DNA of 64,000 nt from JAGVSR01 sp963825555 (GCA_963825555.1 CAWGTZ010000002.1:1-64000), one strand, 5' to 3'; shown: positions 8,627 to 17,273, counted from the first letter of the stretch. The notes: generated from the sequence alone by a model not told the origin. Translations and numbers: made by a program.

Positions 8627-9841
8627 TCAGCGCACCGGACGCGCGCCCTCCTGCATGGCCGCCTCATAGGCGGCGAGCAGACGGCCCTCTTCTTCTTCCC
8701 AACGCAGAAGCGTCTTGGCCCTTGCCATGCCCTCGGCGGTCGTTTCCAGGCGCAGCGTCTCATCGTCGAGAAGCGTCAGCATGCGTCCGGCCAAATCCCT
8801 GGGACAGTTATCCTTGGCATAGAGCGCGGCATCTCCCGCCATCTTGCGGCCTTCGACGAGATCGAACTGCACGAAGGGAATGCCGAGCGTCATATACTCG
8901 AGCACTTTATTCATCGAGATCTTGTCGTTGTAGACATTCTTGGGGTCGGGAATGACGCCGATGTCGAAGGTCGACATGGCTCGCAAAAGCGTTTCACCCG
9001 ACTGGAAGCCGGGGAACGTGATGTAGTCGGTGAGGCCGCGTTCGGCGGCGAGCCGCTCCAGATACGGCAGCTCGGTGCCGGTGCCTACGATAAGCGCCTG
9101 AACGTCCTCACGCCCCTGCTCGTGCACGATCGACGCCATGGCCTCGACGAGAAGATCTACTCCATCCTGCGCGCCCATGATGCCGACGAAGCCAATGAGA
9201 TGCTTGCGGCCCTTCTTGAGCGACGGATCAGGCGCGAGGCGGCGGAAGCGGCTCGTGTCGGGAACCGAACGCACGATGAAGACGCGATCCTTGTCCATCC
9301 CGCCGCGACCAATGGCGATGTCGCGAAAGGTTTCATTCGTGGCGATCGAGACATCGGCAACGCGGAAAGTCAGTCGCTCGAAGAAGCGCAGCAGGCGATG
9401 CATGGGGCCGCGACGGCCGAACTTGGCCTCGTAGAGTTCCGGATTGATGTCGTGATGGTCGAATACGAACGGCTTGCCGAAGAGATACTTCCAGAAGCCA
9501 CCGACGAGAAACAGGAGATCCGGAGGATTGCAGGCCTGCACGACGTCAAAGCCGACCTTGAAATAGGCCTTCACGGACAGGGCGAATTCGAAAGCGAGCG
9601 CACTGCCATACTCCACCACGTAGCCCATGGGACCACGCGCTTCGATGGGCAGCGGATGACGGAAGATGTGGATGCCGTCCAACAGCTCGTACTTGGCGGT
9701 GTAACGGCCGCCCTTGGGACAGATGACGGAAACCGTGTAGCCTGCATCCCTCAGGGCGCACGCCTCCTGCCACACGCGCCGATCGAGCGGCACGGTCAGG
9801 TTCTCCACGATGATAAGGACTCCCGGGCGCGCTCCCAACAT
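8627..9841 (-). CDS. family 4 glycosyltransferase
   Basis: The protein has 404 residues with a GT-B fold. The opening VLIIVENLTVPLDRRVWQEA and GYTVSVICP are typical of the WbuB/WcaI-like GT4 group. The donor-binding half holds KHLIGFVGIMGAQDGVD, then GTGTELPYLERLA, then SMNKVLEYMTLGIPFVQFD. The E-x7-E element of retaining GT4 enzymes falls near DIGVIPDP...KVLEYM. The start at 9841 was preferred over 10108 because a strong GGAAGGAGGGG ribosome site precedes it and the extra upstream residues are not protein-like. It is convergent with the flippase gene and is probably part of the same polysaccharide locus, transcribed separately. Confidence 0.85.
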   Translation of the reverse strand: MLGARPGVLIIVENLTVPLDRRVWQEACALRDAGYTVSVICPKGGRYTAKYELLDGIHIFRHPLPIEARGPMGYVVEYGSALAFEFALSVKAYFKVGFDVVQACNPPDLLFLVGGFWKYLFGKPFVFDHHDINPELYEAKFGRRGPMHRLLRFFERLTFRVADVSIATNETFRDIAIGRGGMDKDRVFIVRSVPDTSRFRRLAPDPSLKKGRKHLIGFVGIMGAQDGVDLLVEAMASIVHEQGREDVQALIVGTGTELPYLERLAAERGLTDYITFPGFQSGETLLRAMSTFDIGVIPDPKNVYNDKISMNKVLEYMTLGIPFVQFDLVEGRKMAGDAALYAKDNCPRDLAGRMLTLLDDETLRLETTAEGMARAKTLLRWEEEEGRLLAAYEAAMQEGARPVR

Positions 9842-10044
9842 GACGCCCCTCCTTCCGGTATGCTGCGAAGACGCACTTGCCCTTCTGCAATTACGTCCGT
9901 TCGCTGGATACTCGGGCACCAAGGTAAAGGAAGCGCTCCCGGAAATGATCGAATTGTCGTGAGTTGTGTCCCGTTCCGGCACAAACACGCGGCATTCGCG
10001 CGAAATTTTCACGGCACACTTCTTGCGACTTCCGGCACACTGAG

Positions 10045-10059
10045 TTAACCGTTCATAAA
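10045..10059. promoter_or_regulatory. CtrA-like half-match TTAA-N7-TAAA
   Basis: TTAACCGTTCATAAA differs from the CtrA consensus by one base in the second half. It lies 25 bases before the GTG of the 78-residue protein and in a divergent intergenic region. It could be chance; the match is much weaker than at 5141. Confidence 0.25.
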
Positions 10060-10084
10060 GGTTTGACGAGGAGCCCGTCGTCCC

Positions 10085-10321
10085 GTGTATCGCATCTCCC
10101 GCACCCATCCCTGGCCGCCGTCGATCGATCTGTCGACCGTGCGCGAAACGCTCACCTATATGCGCGACGATGCGCGATCGGTCCCCGGACTGGAGCAGGT
10201 CGCAGCAGCGCTGGACACGGCGCTGAGCGAGGTCGACGCCGCCGAGGAGCGTCTGCAGCCCGTCTCGTTGAGCCCCACCATGTCGCGGTTCCTGCCCTCG
10301 TGGAGCAAGGTGATATCCTGA
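10085..10321 (+). CDS. small hypothetical protein, 78 residues
   Basis: A GTG-start frame of 78 residues fills the gap between a divergent glycosyltransferase gene and the convergent beta-barrel gene. It stops four bases before that gene's end. Composition is normal for this genome and the middle looks helical (VRETLTYMRDDARSV, then LEQVAAALDTALSEVDAAEERL). There is no signal peptide, membrane segment or recognised domain. A GAGG element lies about 15 bases before the start. The tight fit to its neighbours favours a real gene, but I cannot assign a function. Confidence 0.5.
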   Translation: MYRISRTHPWPPSIDLSTVRETLTYMRDDARSVPGLEQVAAALDTALSEVDAAEERLQPVSLSPTMSRFLPSWSKVIS

Positions 10322-10325
10322 TTTC

Positions 10326-11275
10326 CTAAAAGTCGATTTCGACGCTGAGCTTCAGCGTCCCGTCCGGCGTGTTTGCGTTGAGCCCCGCCAGGAAGCCCAG
10401 ACCGATCGTCAACTCGCTCGTCTCGATCTCCCCATCCTCGTCCCGCATGGGATCAGGGCGCAGGCTCCGTCCGAAATCATAGCTGTAGTAGAGCACCGGT
10501 CCGATCCGGTGCTGGTCGTGATCACCGAAGGCCAGAGCGGCCTCGCCGCGCTGGCCTGTGTTCCCGAGCCGTTCGACCGTTCCGTAAGCCTCCATGGCAA
10601 GCGTCCAGGTCTCCGAGAACTCGTAGGCGACCTGGGCGGCATAAGCGAAATCCCATTTGTCGTCCTTGATGCCGTCCTCGTCGGGTCACCACCGAAATTG
10701 TAGACGAGCATCGGGATTGCAGCGAGTAACCAGGGGCCCGATGCGTACTCGAAGATGGGCCCCATGATGAGGTTCATCTGCTCCTCCCTCTCGAGAGGCC
10801 GCTCGAACTCCACAACGGTGCCGAGGCCCAAACCGTCGCCATCGCGGGGGATGAGGATTGCAATGACCTCGGTGCCGATCTCGTCGAGCTTCAACGAGGC
10901 GAAGTCGTTTGCCTGATCCGGCGAAGCGGGATCTTCAATGCGCTCCTCCTCGAACTCGATGCCGACACGCATCTTGAGATGGCGCGTGAAGCCGAGTTCC
11001 ATCTCAAGCGCCTCGCGCTGCCTCACAACGGAATTGTCGTCGTAGATCGTCTCCCCATCGACGACGGAACTTTCACGACGAGGCTGGCCCAAGGCCCAGG
11101 CATTCTGGCTTTGAAATTCCATGTACCCCGGAGCCGACTCCAAGGTTTTCAGCTCGAACTGTCCGATGGCTGGATCGGCGCGGACTGCTGACGGAGACGC
11201 AGGAATACAGACCGCGAAGGCGGCCATCAGCGCCCAGCGTCCGGGATTGCAGAAACTGAGACGAATTTCGGACAC
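10326..11275 (-). pseudogene. outer-membrane beta-barrel protein, frameshifted (apparent missing base at about 10682)
   Basis: The first part from 11275 has a signal peptide (ending VRADP). It is followed by alternating amphipathic strands such as MELGFTRHLKMRVGIEF and GTEVIAILIPR. After LVYNFGGDP the family-like sequence continues in another frame (DEDGIKDDKWDFAYAAQVAYE) down to the barrel-like end LKLSVEIDF with a terminal Phe. Adding one base in CCG-ACG (to CCG-GAC) joins both parts into a protein of 316 residues. A terminal Phe and alternating strands are typical of outer-membrane barrels. The gene lies next to a TonB-dependent receptor and may belong to the same transport function. This is either a sequencing error or a pseudogene. 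Confidence 0.65.
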
Positions 11276-11499
11276 GGCTGTCGGGGCGTTTGCATGATCA
11301 AGACTTCAGGTGGTGCCGAAGTTACCACTTTTCCCGGCACCGACAGCCTTGAACGGAACTTTATCCCGCATATGAAGCCGGACGCGGGACGTGTGTGGTG
11401 CCCTGGCCACGCCGGCCCATCACGGGCCACGTCCAGGTAGGATGGGCGGCCGCTTTGACAGCCCCTTGCGATGTTACCGGACGGCAAATCCGCGCAACC

Positions 11500-14232
11500 T
11501 CAGAACGTCAGCCTCAGACCGCCGTAGATCGCGAAAGGCTGCGCCGGCGAAATCGAGCGGGCATCCGACGGCTCATCATATCCGGCCGCCTCGAAGGCTT
11601 CTTCCGACTCTTCCGTATCGAAGAACGTGCCATAGAGGCCATAGCGCTGGTCGAACAGGTTGCGCACCACACCGTAGATCTGCGCGTTCTCGGTCAGCTG
11701 GTAGGACGTGTTCAAGTCGACGCGCGTATAGCCGGCGAGCTTGCGGTTATTATTGGCCTCGTCACCGAAGAAGAACTGGTCGGATGCCGCGATCAGATCC
11801 GAGCCGAACTTCCACTTCGGCGTCAGCCAGTACTCGAAGCCGGCTTTGAAGCGATGACGCGGGATGCCGGGAAGCTGATCGCCGTCGGATACGTTGTTGC
11901 ACTGGGGAGCGTCAGGACCGGACGTCCCGTCGCAGTCCACAGTGCCATTTGGCGTGTTCGGCGCAGGCAACTGCAGGTCATCCTGGAACGTCGCGTCTAC
12001 AAGGGCATACGAGCCATAGACCGAGAACGTGCGGTTCTGATAGGCGGCGGCGAGTTCGATGCCCTGGCGCAGCGTGTCGCCCGCGTTCAGGAAGTAGCCG
12101 CGTCCCGTCTGCTCAGCCGCGACATTGAGAATGTCGTCCTGGTTGAGCGTGCGGAACAGACCCGCGCTCCAGGTGAAGAGCTGCCCGTCATAAGACTTCA
12201 TCTCGCCCCTGAAACCAAATTCAAAGCTCTTCGAGACGACCTGTTCCAGAGGCGGGTCATCCGTAAGGAAGCTTTCGATAAAGCAGGGGTTGTCAGGCTC
12301 GGCACAGCCGAGTTCGGCAGGTGTCGGGGCACGATTGGCCTCCGAGTAGCTGCCGTACATCGTCAGCATTTCGCTGAACTTATACGTGCCGCCGACCATC
12401 GGGTTGAAGCGCTCGTACGTGTTCGTGGTGTTGAGGCCGGGGAAGTCGCCCGTCAGGTCTGTCAGCTTGATTTTTGCGTAATTGTACCGGCCGCCCAACG
12501 TGAGAGCGAACGCGTCCGTCACGTCCATGGTGTTCGTAAAATAAACGCCATAGTAGTCGTTTTCCGTGTCGAGGAGACGCGGTGCCAAGTCATCGGGCTC
12601 GACGACCGTGATACCGGACCCTGCCACGACGAACCGCCGGCCGATCGTGCCGAGTTCGCTCGACGTATCATAGTGGACCTGGCCGTGATCGTAGCTCATG
12701 CCGATCAGGAACTGGTTGGGCCGGTTGAAGACCTCGGCCTTGGAAACCGCCTGTAGCGAGCCACCGTAGCTTTCAGCATCGGTGTTGATACGTTCGATGG
12801 AGCCGAGTGGCTCGTCAATGGCGCTGGCGAGGACATTATTGCCGTTCTGATCTTCGATAGGCTCTTCTGCACCATCTTCTTCAAGGCACAGGAAGCCACT
12901 ATTTGGTCCCGGACCGCACTCTTCGACCTCGCTCAGGTTGCCGTCGATCACCTTCGACTTGAACTTGCGATAGTAGGCGAGGCCCGAGAAGGACAGCGTG
13001 TCGGTCGCCTGCACCGTCGCGCTCAGCGTCGGCATGAGGACTTGGAGATCGGTATCCTGCGGGTTCGTGAACGTACGGTTCCAGCCGACATCCAGAATTT
13101 CAACCGGTGACGCGGCGACGACACCGGCGTTGCTCTGAGCGGCAGTCAGGCTCAGGTGGACTTCCACCGCGCTGCCCCTGAAGCCAAGTCGCCATAGAAG
13201 CGTTCGACTATCGGCGTCTGAAAAGTCGCGATAGCCATTCTCTGTCAGCAGTTCCAGCGCAGCATACGCGGCCACGTTGTCGACGTTGCCGCCGGCCTCC
13301 ATAGCGATCTGGCCACGGCCGAACGATCCGCCCATCGCGTCGATGGTGCCGCCCTGGAAGCCGAAACCATCCTTCATGCGGATGCCGATGGCGCCGCCGA
13401 TCGCGTTGAGGCCGTAGATGGGGTTAGCACCCAGCACCGTGATGTCGTTGATCGCAATTGCGGGAATGAGGTCGAGGTTGACCGTATCGCCAAAGGCTTC
13501 GTTGATGCGCACGCCGTTCTGATATACGGCGAGGCCCTGTGAGCGGCCACCGATCGGCGAGGCATCGAAGCCGCGATACTGGATATCGGTCCGCAGGCCA
13601 CCGCCCGCCGTGTCCGTCAGGATGATGCCGGGCACTTGTTGCTGCAGTACGTTCTGAACCTGCAAGGTTCCGTCGGCCTCAATCTGGTCGGACGTCACGC
13701 GGGACACGGCGCCCGGAACTTTCGACAGTGTGAGGCCCCCGCCCGTGCCAGAGCCGCTGCCCGTCCCGGTTCCCGTCGCCGTCACGCCCGTGGCAACGCC
13801 ACCCCCGCCCACAACCGGAGACGGAGCAATCTGTACTTCCGTGTCGGATACCGGCGGACCGGCGATCTGCTTCACGGGCTGCTTCTTCTGCTGAGAAACG
13901 GTCACTTCCGGCAGCACGAGACCATCGGGAGCCACCGGCTCAGGAACCGATGTCGAAGCAGCGGGGCTGCCCCCGGACGATGGTGCCGGCGCTTCCGCTG
14001 CGGGCGGCGATGGCTCTGCCTCGGGACTTGGAACCTCCGCCGCAGGAGCCGGCGTGTCCGCAGCCGGAGGTGGCGTTTCGGCGGCCGGAGGCGGAGTCTC
14101 GCCAGTCGGTGCCGCAGTTCCCGCAGGATCTGGCGACGGCGGAGCTTCCGTTGTCTGAGCAAGCGCATAGCTCGAGCATCCAAACAGGAGGCTCGCGGCC
14201 AGCGTCTCGCGCAGTTTAAACGGCCCCGACAT
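11500..14232 (-). CDS. TonB-dependent outer-membrane receptor
   Basis: The protein has about 910 residues. The order is: signal peptide (LAASLLFGCSSYALAQ); a long Pro/Ala/Glu-rich linker (about residues 20-100); a Gly/Thr-rich stretch; a plug domain (VPGAVSRVTSDQI, VQNVLQQQVPGIIL, DIQYRGFD, QGLAVYQNGVRINEAFGD, GANPIYGLNAIGGAI); and a 22-strand barrel ending in NLFDQRYGLYGTFFD and the terminal GGLRLTF. A short motif before the plug (LPEVTVSQQKK) may serve as the TonB box. The start at 14232 (MSGPFK) or 14244 is uncertain. It is divergent from an ExbB-ExbD-TonB operon, which probably energises it. The ligand (iron complex, lanthanide, cobalamin or other) cannot be told from sequence. Confidence 0.9.
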   Translation of the reverse strand: MSGPFKLRETLAASLLFGCSSYALAQTTEAPPSPDPAGTAAPTGETPPPAAETPPPAADTPAPAAEVPSPEAEPSPPAAEAPAPSSGGSPAASTSVPEPVAPDGLVLPEVTVSQQKKQPVKQIAGPPVSDTEVQIAPSPVVGGGGVATGVTATGTGTGSGSGTGGGLTLSKVPGAVSRVTSDQIEADGTLQVQNVLQQQVPGIILTDTAGGGLRTDIQYRGFDASPIGGRSQGLAVYQNGVRINEAFGDTVNLDLIPAIAINDITVLGANPIYGLNAIGGAIGIRMKDGFGFQGGTIDAMGGSFGRGQIAMEAGGNVDNVAAYAALELLTENGYRDFSDADSRTLLWRLGFRGSAVEVHLSLTAAQSNAGVVAASPVEILDVGWNRTFTNPQDTDLQVLMPTLSATVQATDTLSFSGLAYYRKFKSKVIDGNLSEVEECGPGPNSGFLCLEEDGAEEPIEDQNGNNVLASAIDEPLGSIERINTDAESYGGSLQAVSKAEVFNRPNQFLIGMSYDHGQVHYDTSSELGTIGRRFVVAGSGITVVEPDDLAPRLLDTENDYYGVYFTNTMDVTDAFALTLGGRYNYAKIKLTDLTGDFPGLNTTNTYERFNPMVGGTYKFSEMLTMYGSYSEANRAPTPAELGCAEPDNPCFIESFLTDDPPLEQVVSKSFEFGFRGEMKSYDGQLFTWSAGLFRTLNQDDILNVAAEQTGRGYFLNAGDTLRQGIELAAAYQNRTFSVYGSYALVDATFQDDLQLPAPNTPNGTVDCDGTSGPDAPQCNNVSDGDQLPGIPRHRFKAGFEYWLTPKWKFGSDLIAASDQFFFGDEANNNRKLAGYTRVDLNTSYQLTENAQIYGVVRNLFDQRYGLYGTFFDTEESEEAFEAAGYDEPSDARSISPAQPFAIYGGLRLTF

Positions 14233-14750
14233 ATTGCCCCCCATCGGCTTCGAGGAAAAATTTCCAGCCCAGACAGACCAGGAATATCTTCGCCCAATTC
14301 TACAATTTTCCCCATTTCACTTACGCGAAGCCATCGCGGGGACACAACAAGGGGCCGCGCGGGAAATGAGCAGTGGCCGCAATTTGGCGTCGTCTGTGGC
14401 CTGCAGGCATCGGGATTTTTTCCCGATTTGCCCGAGAGTTCGCCCATCGGGTATGGATAATGGCCTTAAGCTTCAATGCCCCTTGATCAGGGGGGGCTCC
14501 CCAAGTATCCATTGGCAAAAATCCAGACTAATGCGGTCGAACTTTTGCCCGCGGCTTGGATGATATTTCGGTAACCTGCGGGTCCGGAGAGGACGGCTGT
14601 TTGCCGTTAGGTTATATTGGAACATCTGGCGATGTCGGCGCTCGGCCCTCCATGGCGCGTTGCCTCATCCGGCAGATCAAAGAAAGAAAACGTGTCAGCC
14701 GCGGGCAGATCGACCGTGCGGCTACGGATGGATGCAAGGGGAGACGCCAG
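14233..14750. promoter_or_regulatory. 518-base divergent regulatory region with inverted repeats
   Basis: This region separates the receptor gene (minus) from the TonB operon (plus) and must hold both promoters. It contains a perfect inverted repeat ATCGGGA-TTTTT-TCCCGAT (14409-14427). A further ATCGGG copy at 14445-14450 can pair with the CCCGAT of that repeat. There is also a palindrome-like GCCCCT-TGATCA-GGGGGGC (14478-14496). These could be repressor operators or RNA hairpins. I saw no Fur box or riboswitch that I would defend. A frame starting at 14556 runs into the next gene but its first part does not look like protein. Confidence 0.4.
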
Positions 14751-15221
14751 TTGGCCCATCGAATTGACCACGCCCGAGCCCTTCACGGGCGCTTCAAATC
14801 GCCCAAGTTCGCCGTGCTTGTGGCCGCCGCCGTCCCGTTGCTCGGCTTCTCCGCCGCCCGGGCGGATGACAGCGTTTCCGTGACGGTCGAACTCAACAAG
14901 CTTGAGACACAGGACAATGGCTGCCGTGTCTACACCGTCGTGGACAATGCCGGCGCAACCACCTTCGACGTGATGAAGCTCGACTTGGTCCTCTTCCAAC
15001 CCGACGGCGTGATCGGCCGCCGCATCGCGGTGGATCTGGCGCCACTGAAGCCCAGCAAGAAAACCGTGAAGTTGTTCGATCTGGATGGCACCGCCTGCGA
15101 TACGATCGGCAGCTTCCTCATCAACGACGTGGTCGAGTGCAAGTCGGACAAGGGACCGGTGGAGCAATGCCTCGCCGGGATCACGGTCAAGTCGCTGACA
15201 AAAGTACAGCTTTCAAAGTAA
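14751..15221 (+). CDS. periplasmic protein of unknown function, first gene of the exbB-exbD-tonB operon
   Basis: The protein has 156 residues when started at TTG 14751, which has AAGGGGAG about 8 bases upstream. A basic N-region leads to a hydrophobic core (FAVLVAAAVPLLGFSAARA), cut before DDSVSVTVELNKLE. The mature domain has three cysteines in short motifs (DNGCRVY, GTACDT, VVECKS) and is rich in beta strands. Bacterial genes of this kind often precede exbB in Alphaproteobacteria and are annotated as Tat/Sec signal domain proteins. The molecular role is unknown. exbB follows after 15 bases, so they share a transcript. An ATG at 14556 in the same frame is possible but gives a poor N-terminus. 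Confidence 0.65.
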   Translation: MAHRIDHARALHGRFKSPKFAVLVAAAVPLLGFSAARADDSVSVTVELNKLETQDNGCRVYTVVDNAGATTFDVMKLDLVLFQPDGVIGRRIAVDLAPLKPSKKTVKLFDLDGTACDTIGSFLINDVVECKSDKGPVEQCLAGITVKSLTKVQLSK

Positions 15222-15236
15222 TCTAAGGTATTCTCC

Positions 15237-15944
15237 GTGGTCCTGACCTCCGCTCCCCATTCCACGATCTCCATCCTCGAGCTCGTTGCCCAGGCCGATC
15301 CCATCGTAAAGGGCGTGATGCTGCTTCTGGTGCTCTCCTCGGTCGCCTGCTGGGCGATCGTGCTGGAGAAATCCTACCGCACGTGGCGTCTGAAGCGCGA
15401 TCTTTCATCCATAGAGGACATTGCCGACGGAACCTCCGACAGCGCCCAGGGGCAGGGCCTCGTGCGCCGCATCCTCGCGGCAGCGGAGTCCGAAGCCCAC
15501 GACGGCATGTCGCGCGGGGAGGCCCGCAGCGAGATCCGCGCCCGGCTGGAGCGCGCCATGAAGCTGCGTTTCAAGGCGGAACTGGAATCCATCGAATCCG
15601 GCCTGCCGTTTCTGGCCACCATCGGATCAGCAGCCCCGTTCATTGGACTGTTCGGCACGGTCTGGGGAATCATGAACAGCTTTACCGCGATTGCCGCCCG
15701 TCAGGACACGAGCCTCGCCACGGTGGCTCCCGGCATTGCAGAAGCGCTGTTCGCGACGGCGCTTGGCCTCGCTGCGGCCATTCCGGCGGTGATGGCCTAC
15801 AATCATTATGCCGTGAAGCTTGGCCGCGCGGCCGCGCGCGGCAATTCCGCGATCGTTGAAATCGCCAAGCATATCTCCCGGCCCCTTGGAGAAGCGACCC
15901 AGAAGGCCGGCCTTGAACCCCTGCGCGCTGGAAAGGGTTACTGA
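15237..15944 (+). CDS. exbB: ExbB/TolQ/MotA-type proton channel protein
   Basis: The protein has 235 residues and three membrane segments: GVMLLLVLSSVACWAIVLE near the N-terminus, and two after a cytoplasmic loop (LPFLATIGSAAPFIGLFGTVWGI and TALGLAAAIPAVMAYNHY). The motif GTVWGIMNSF and the following helix are diagnostic of the MotA/TolQ/ExbB family. With ExbD it forms the inner-membrane proton channel that drives TonB. The start is GTG 15237. Its stop overlaps the ATG of exbD (TGATG). Because a TonB-like gene follows and tolA-tolB-pal are absent, ExbB is favoured over TolQ. Confidence 0.88.
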   Translation: MVLTSAPHSTISILELVAQADPIVKGVMLLLVLSSVACWAIVLEKSYRTWRLKRDLSSIEDIADGTSDSAQGQGLVRRILAAAESEAHDGMSRGEARSEIRARLERAMKLRFKAELESIESGLPFLATIGSAAPFIGLFGTVWGIMNSFTAIAARQDTSLATVAPGIAEALFATALGLAAAIPAVMAYNHYAVKLGRAAARGNSAIVEIAKHISRPLGEATQKAGLEPLRAGKGY

Positions 15945-16414
15945 TGGGCATGAGTGCCAACGTCGCTCCTGGCGACGGCGAGGACGGCGGCTATAGACCG
16001 ATGGCGGAAATCAACATCACGCCGATGGTCGACGTGATGCTGGTGTTGCTCATCATATTCATGGTGGCTGCCCCTCTGATGGTGACCGGGGTGCCCATCG
16101 AGCTGCCCAAGACGTCGGCTGCAAAGCTCGGGCAGTCGAAGAAGCCCATGGTCGTGACACTTACGGCCGATGGCCGGCTGCAAGTCCGCAACGATTTCGT
16201 TCCGCGCGAGGAGTTGATCCCGAAGCTACGCGAGATCAGGGCGACCGAAGGTGATGCCGTCGTCTATGTTCGCGCGGATAAGAAAAACCCCTACGGCGAG
16301 GTGATGGATCTGCTCGGACAGGTCGGCCAGAGTGGCTTCGGCCGCGTCTCTCTCCTTTCACAGCCATCACCCGGCAGCGCGTCGCCCGCCGCCGCGCCGG
16401 CGGCTTCCCCATAG
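15944..16414 (+). CDS. exbD: ExbD/TolR family biopolymer transport protein
   Basis: The protein has 156 residues. One N-terminal membrane helix carries the conserved proton-relay aspartate in INITPMVDVMLVLLIIFMV, followed by PLMVTGVPIELPKTSA. The rest is the periplasmic TolR/ExbD domain (KPMVVTLTADGRLQVRND, VYVRADKKNPYGEVMDLLGQV). The last 15 residues are Ala/Pro/Ser-rich. It overlaps exbB by one base, which implies translational coupling, and is followed 14 bases later by the TonB-like gene. Confidence 0.9.
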   Translation: MGMSANVAPGDGEDGGYRPMAEINITPMVDVMLVLLIIFMVAAPLMVTGVPIELPKTSAAKLGQSKKPMVVTLTADGRLQVRNDFVPREELIPKLREIRATEGDAVVYVRADKKNPYGEVMDLLGQVGQSGFGRVSLLSQPSPGSASPAAAPAASP

Positions 16415-16428
16415 GAGAACGCCCCGCC

Positions 16429-17148
16429 GTGATTCCCACGAAGTCGATCGCTTGGCTCGTGTCTTTCGCTCTCCACGCGGCGTTCGCCGCGTGGCTGTTC
16501 GTCGTGCCGGGCGGCAGTGCGCTCGAAGAAGGCTCCGGCGAAGATGACTTCATTGTGGAGCAGGGCATCGCAATCGAAGGCTTCGATCAGTTCGGCCAGG
16601 ACACCACGACCGTCGCGGCCATCGAGGCGGAGCCGTTGGAGGCGAGCGAGGCCCGGCCCGCGGTCGAAGAAGTCAAGGAGATCGAGGAAGTCGAGGAAAA
16701 CCAAGTCATCGCGTCCGAGAACGGGCCGGACCAGGAGGATCTTCCCGAAGTCGAGCCCGAGCCTATCAAGGAACCGGTTCCCCAGCAGGTCGCCACCCTC
16801 GAGCAGGTCGAGCAGATTGCCGTTGAGGAAAAGCGGGCCACCTCAGCGGCCAAGTCCGGCGGCAGCACCACGGCCCACAGTGCCTACCTCGGAAAACTGC
16901 GCTCTCATCTGGAGAAGCGAAAAGTCAATCCGCGCTCGCGTCAGGTGGGCACGGCCATCGTGCGCTTCACCGTCGACGCAACCGGTCAGTTGCTGACGCG
17001 CGAAATTGCGCTGAGTTCGGGAAGCCGCGTTCTGGACGATGCGGCCATTGCATCGGTAGAGCGCGCGGCACCCTTCCCCGCGATGCCGCAGGAAATCGTC
17101 AGCGAGCCGCTCGTCGTTTCGGTCCCCTTCCGGTTTACCGTTCGTTAA
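16429..17148 (+). CDS. tonB: TonB family energy-transducing protein
   Basis: The protein has 239 residues from a GTG start. An N-terminal membrane anchor (SIAWLVSFALHAAFAAWLFVV) contains the conserved Ser-His pair of TonB helices. A long acidic Glu/Val/Pro-rich spacer follows (about residues 40-140), more acidic than the Lys-Pro type of E. coli TonB. The C-terminal TonB domain reads AYLGKLRSHLEKRKVNPR, then VGTAIVRFTVDATGQLL, then ALSSGSRVLDDAAIASVERAAPFP, ending VSVPFRFTVR. It would span the periplasm and transfer proton-motive energy from ExbBD to the receptor at 11500-14232. It is the last gene of its operon. Confidence 0.88.
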   Translation: MIPTKSIAWLVSFALHAAFAAWLFVVPGGSALEEGSGEDDFIVEQGIAIEGFDQFGQDTTTVAAIEAEPLEASEARPAVEEVKEIEEVEENQVIASENGPDQEDLPEVEPEPIKEPVPQQVATLEQVEQIAVEEKRATSAAKSGGSTTAHSAYLGKLRSHLEKRKVNPRSRQVGTAIVRFTVDATGQLLTREIALSSGSRVLDDAAIASVERAAPFPAMPQEIVSEPLVVSVPFRFTVR

Positions 17149-17207
17149 GACCTTACGGCCGCTTCCCGCCTACAGGCGTGTTCAAACCGGCCGGCGCCGG
17201 GGTCCGA

Positions 17208-17223
17208 TTAACCTCCCCTTATC
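17208..17223. promoter_or_regulatory. CtrA-like site TTAA-N7-TTATC
   Basis: TTAACCTCCCCTTATC has one mismatch in the second half of the TTAA-N7-TTAAC consensus. It lies 51 bases before the histidine kinase ATG, a plausible operator position. One mismatch in such a short motif makes this a candidate only. Confidence 0.3.
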
Positions 17224-17273
17224 CAATCGCAATTAGGCTCAATTCGATTTTTCATCGGATGGCCAGCCTATAA

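Noticed and set aside
8606..10048. Plus-strand open frame of 480 codons
   Set aside because: It mirrors the family 4 glycosyltransferase on the minus strand, which has clear motifs and a strong ribosome site.
11227..11487. 86-codon minus-strand frame before the beta-barrel gene
   Set aside because: It overlaps the signal-peptide region of the barrel gene in another frame and has no protein-like features.
11395..12756. Plus-strand open frame of 453 codons
   Set aside because: It is antisense to the TonB-dependent receptor and lacks any recognisable protein features.
14321..14400. Possible cobalamin riboswitch upstream of the receptor (GCCACTG on the minus strand)
   Set aside because: The rest of the riboswitch core, including the B12 box, could not be found. 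The heptamer alone is likely chance.
14556..14750. N-terminal extension of the periplasmic protein from ATG 14556
   Set aside because: The extra 65 residues are Cys/Arg-rich without conservation-like pattern, and would bury the signal peptide. TTG 14751 has a ribosome site.
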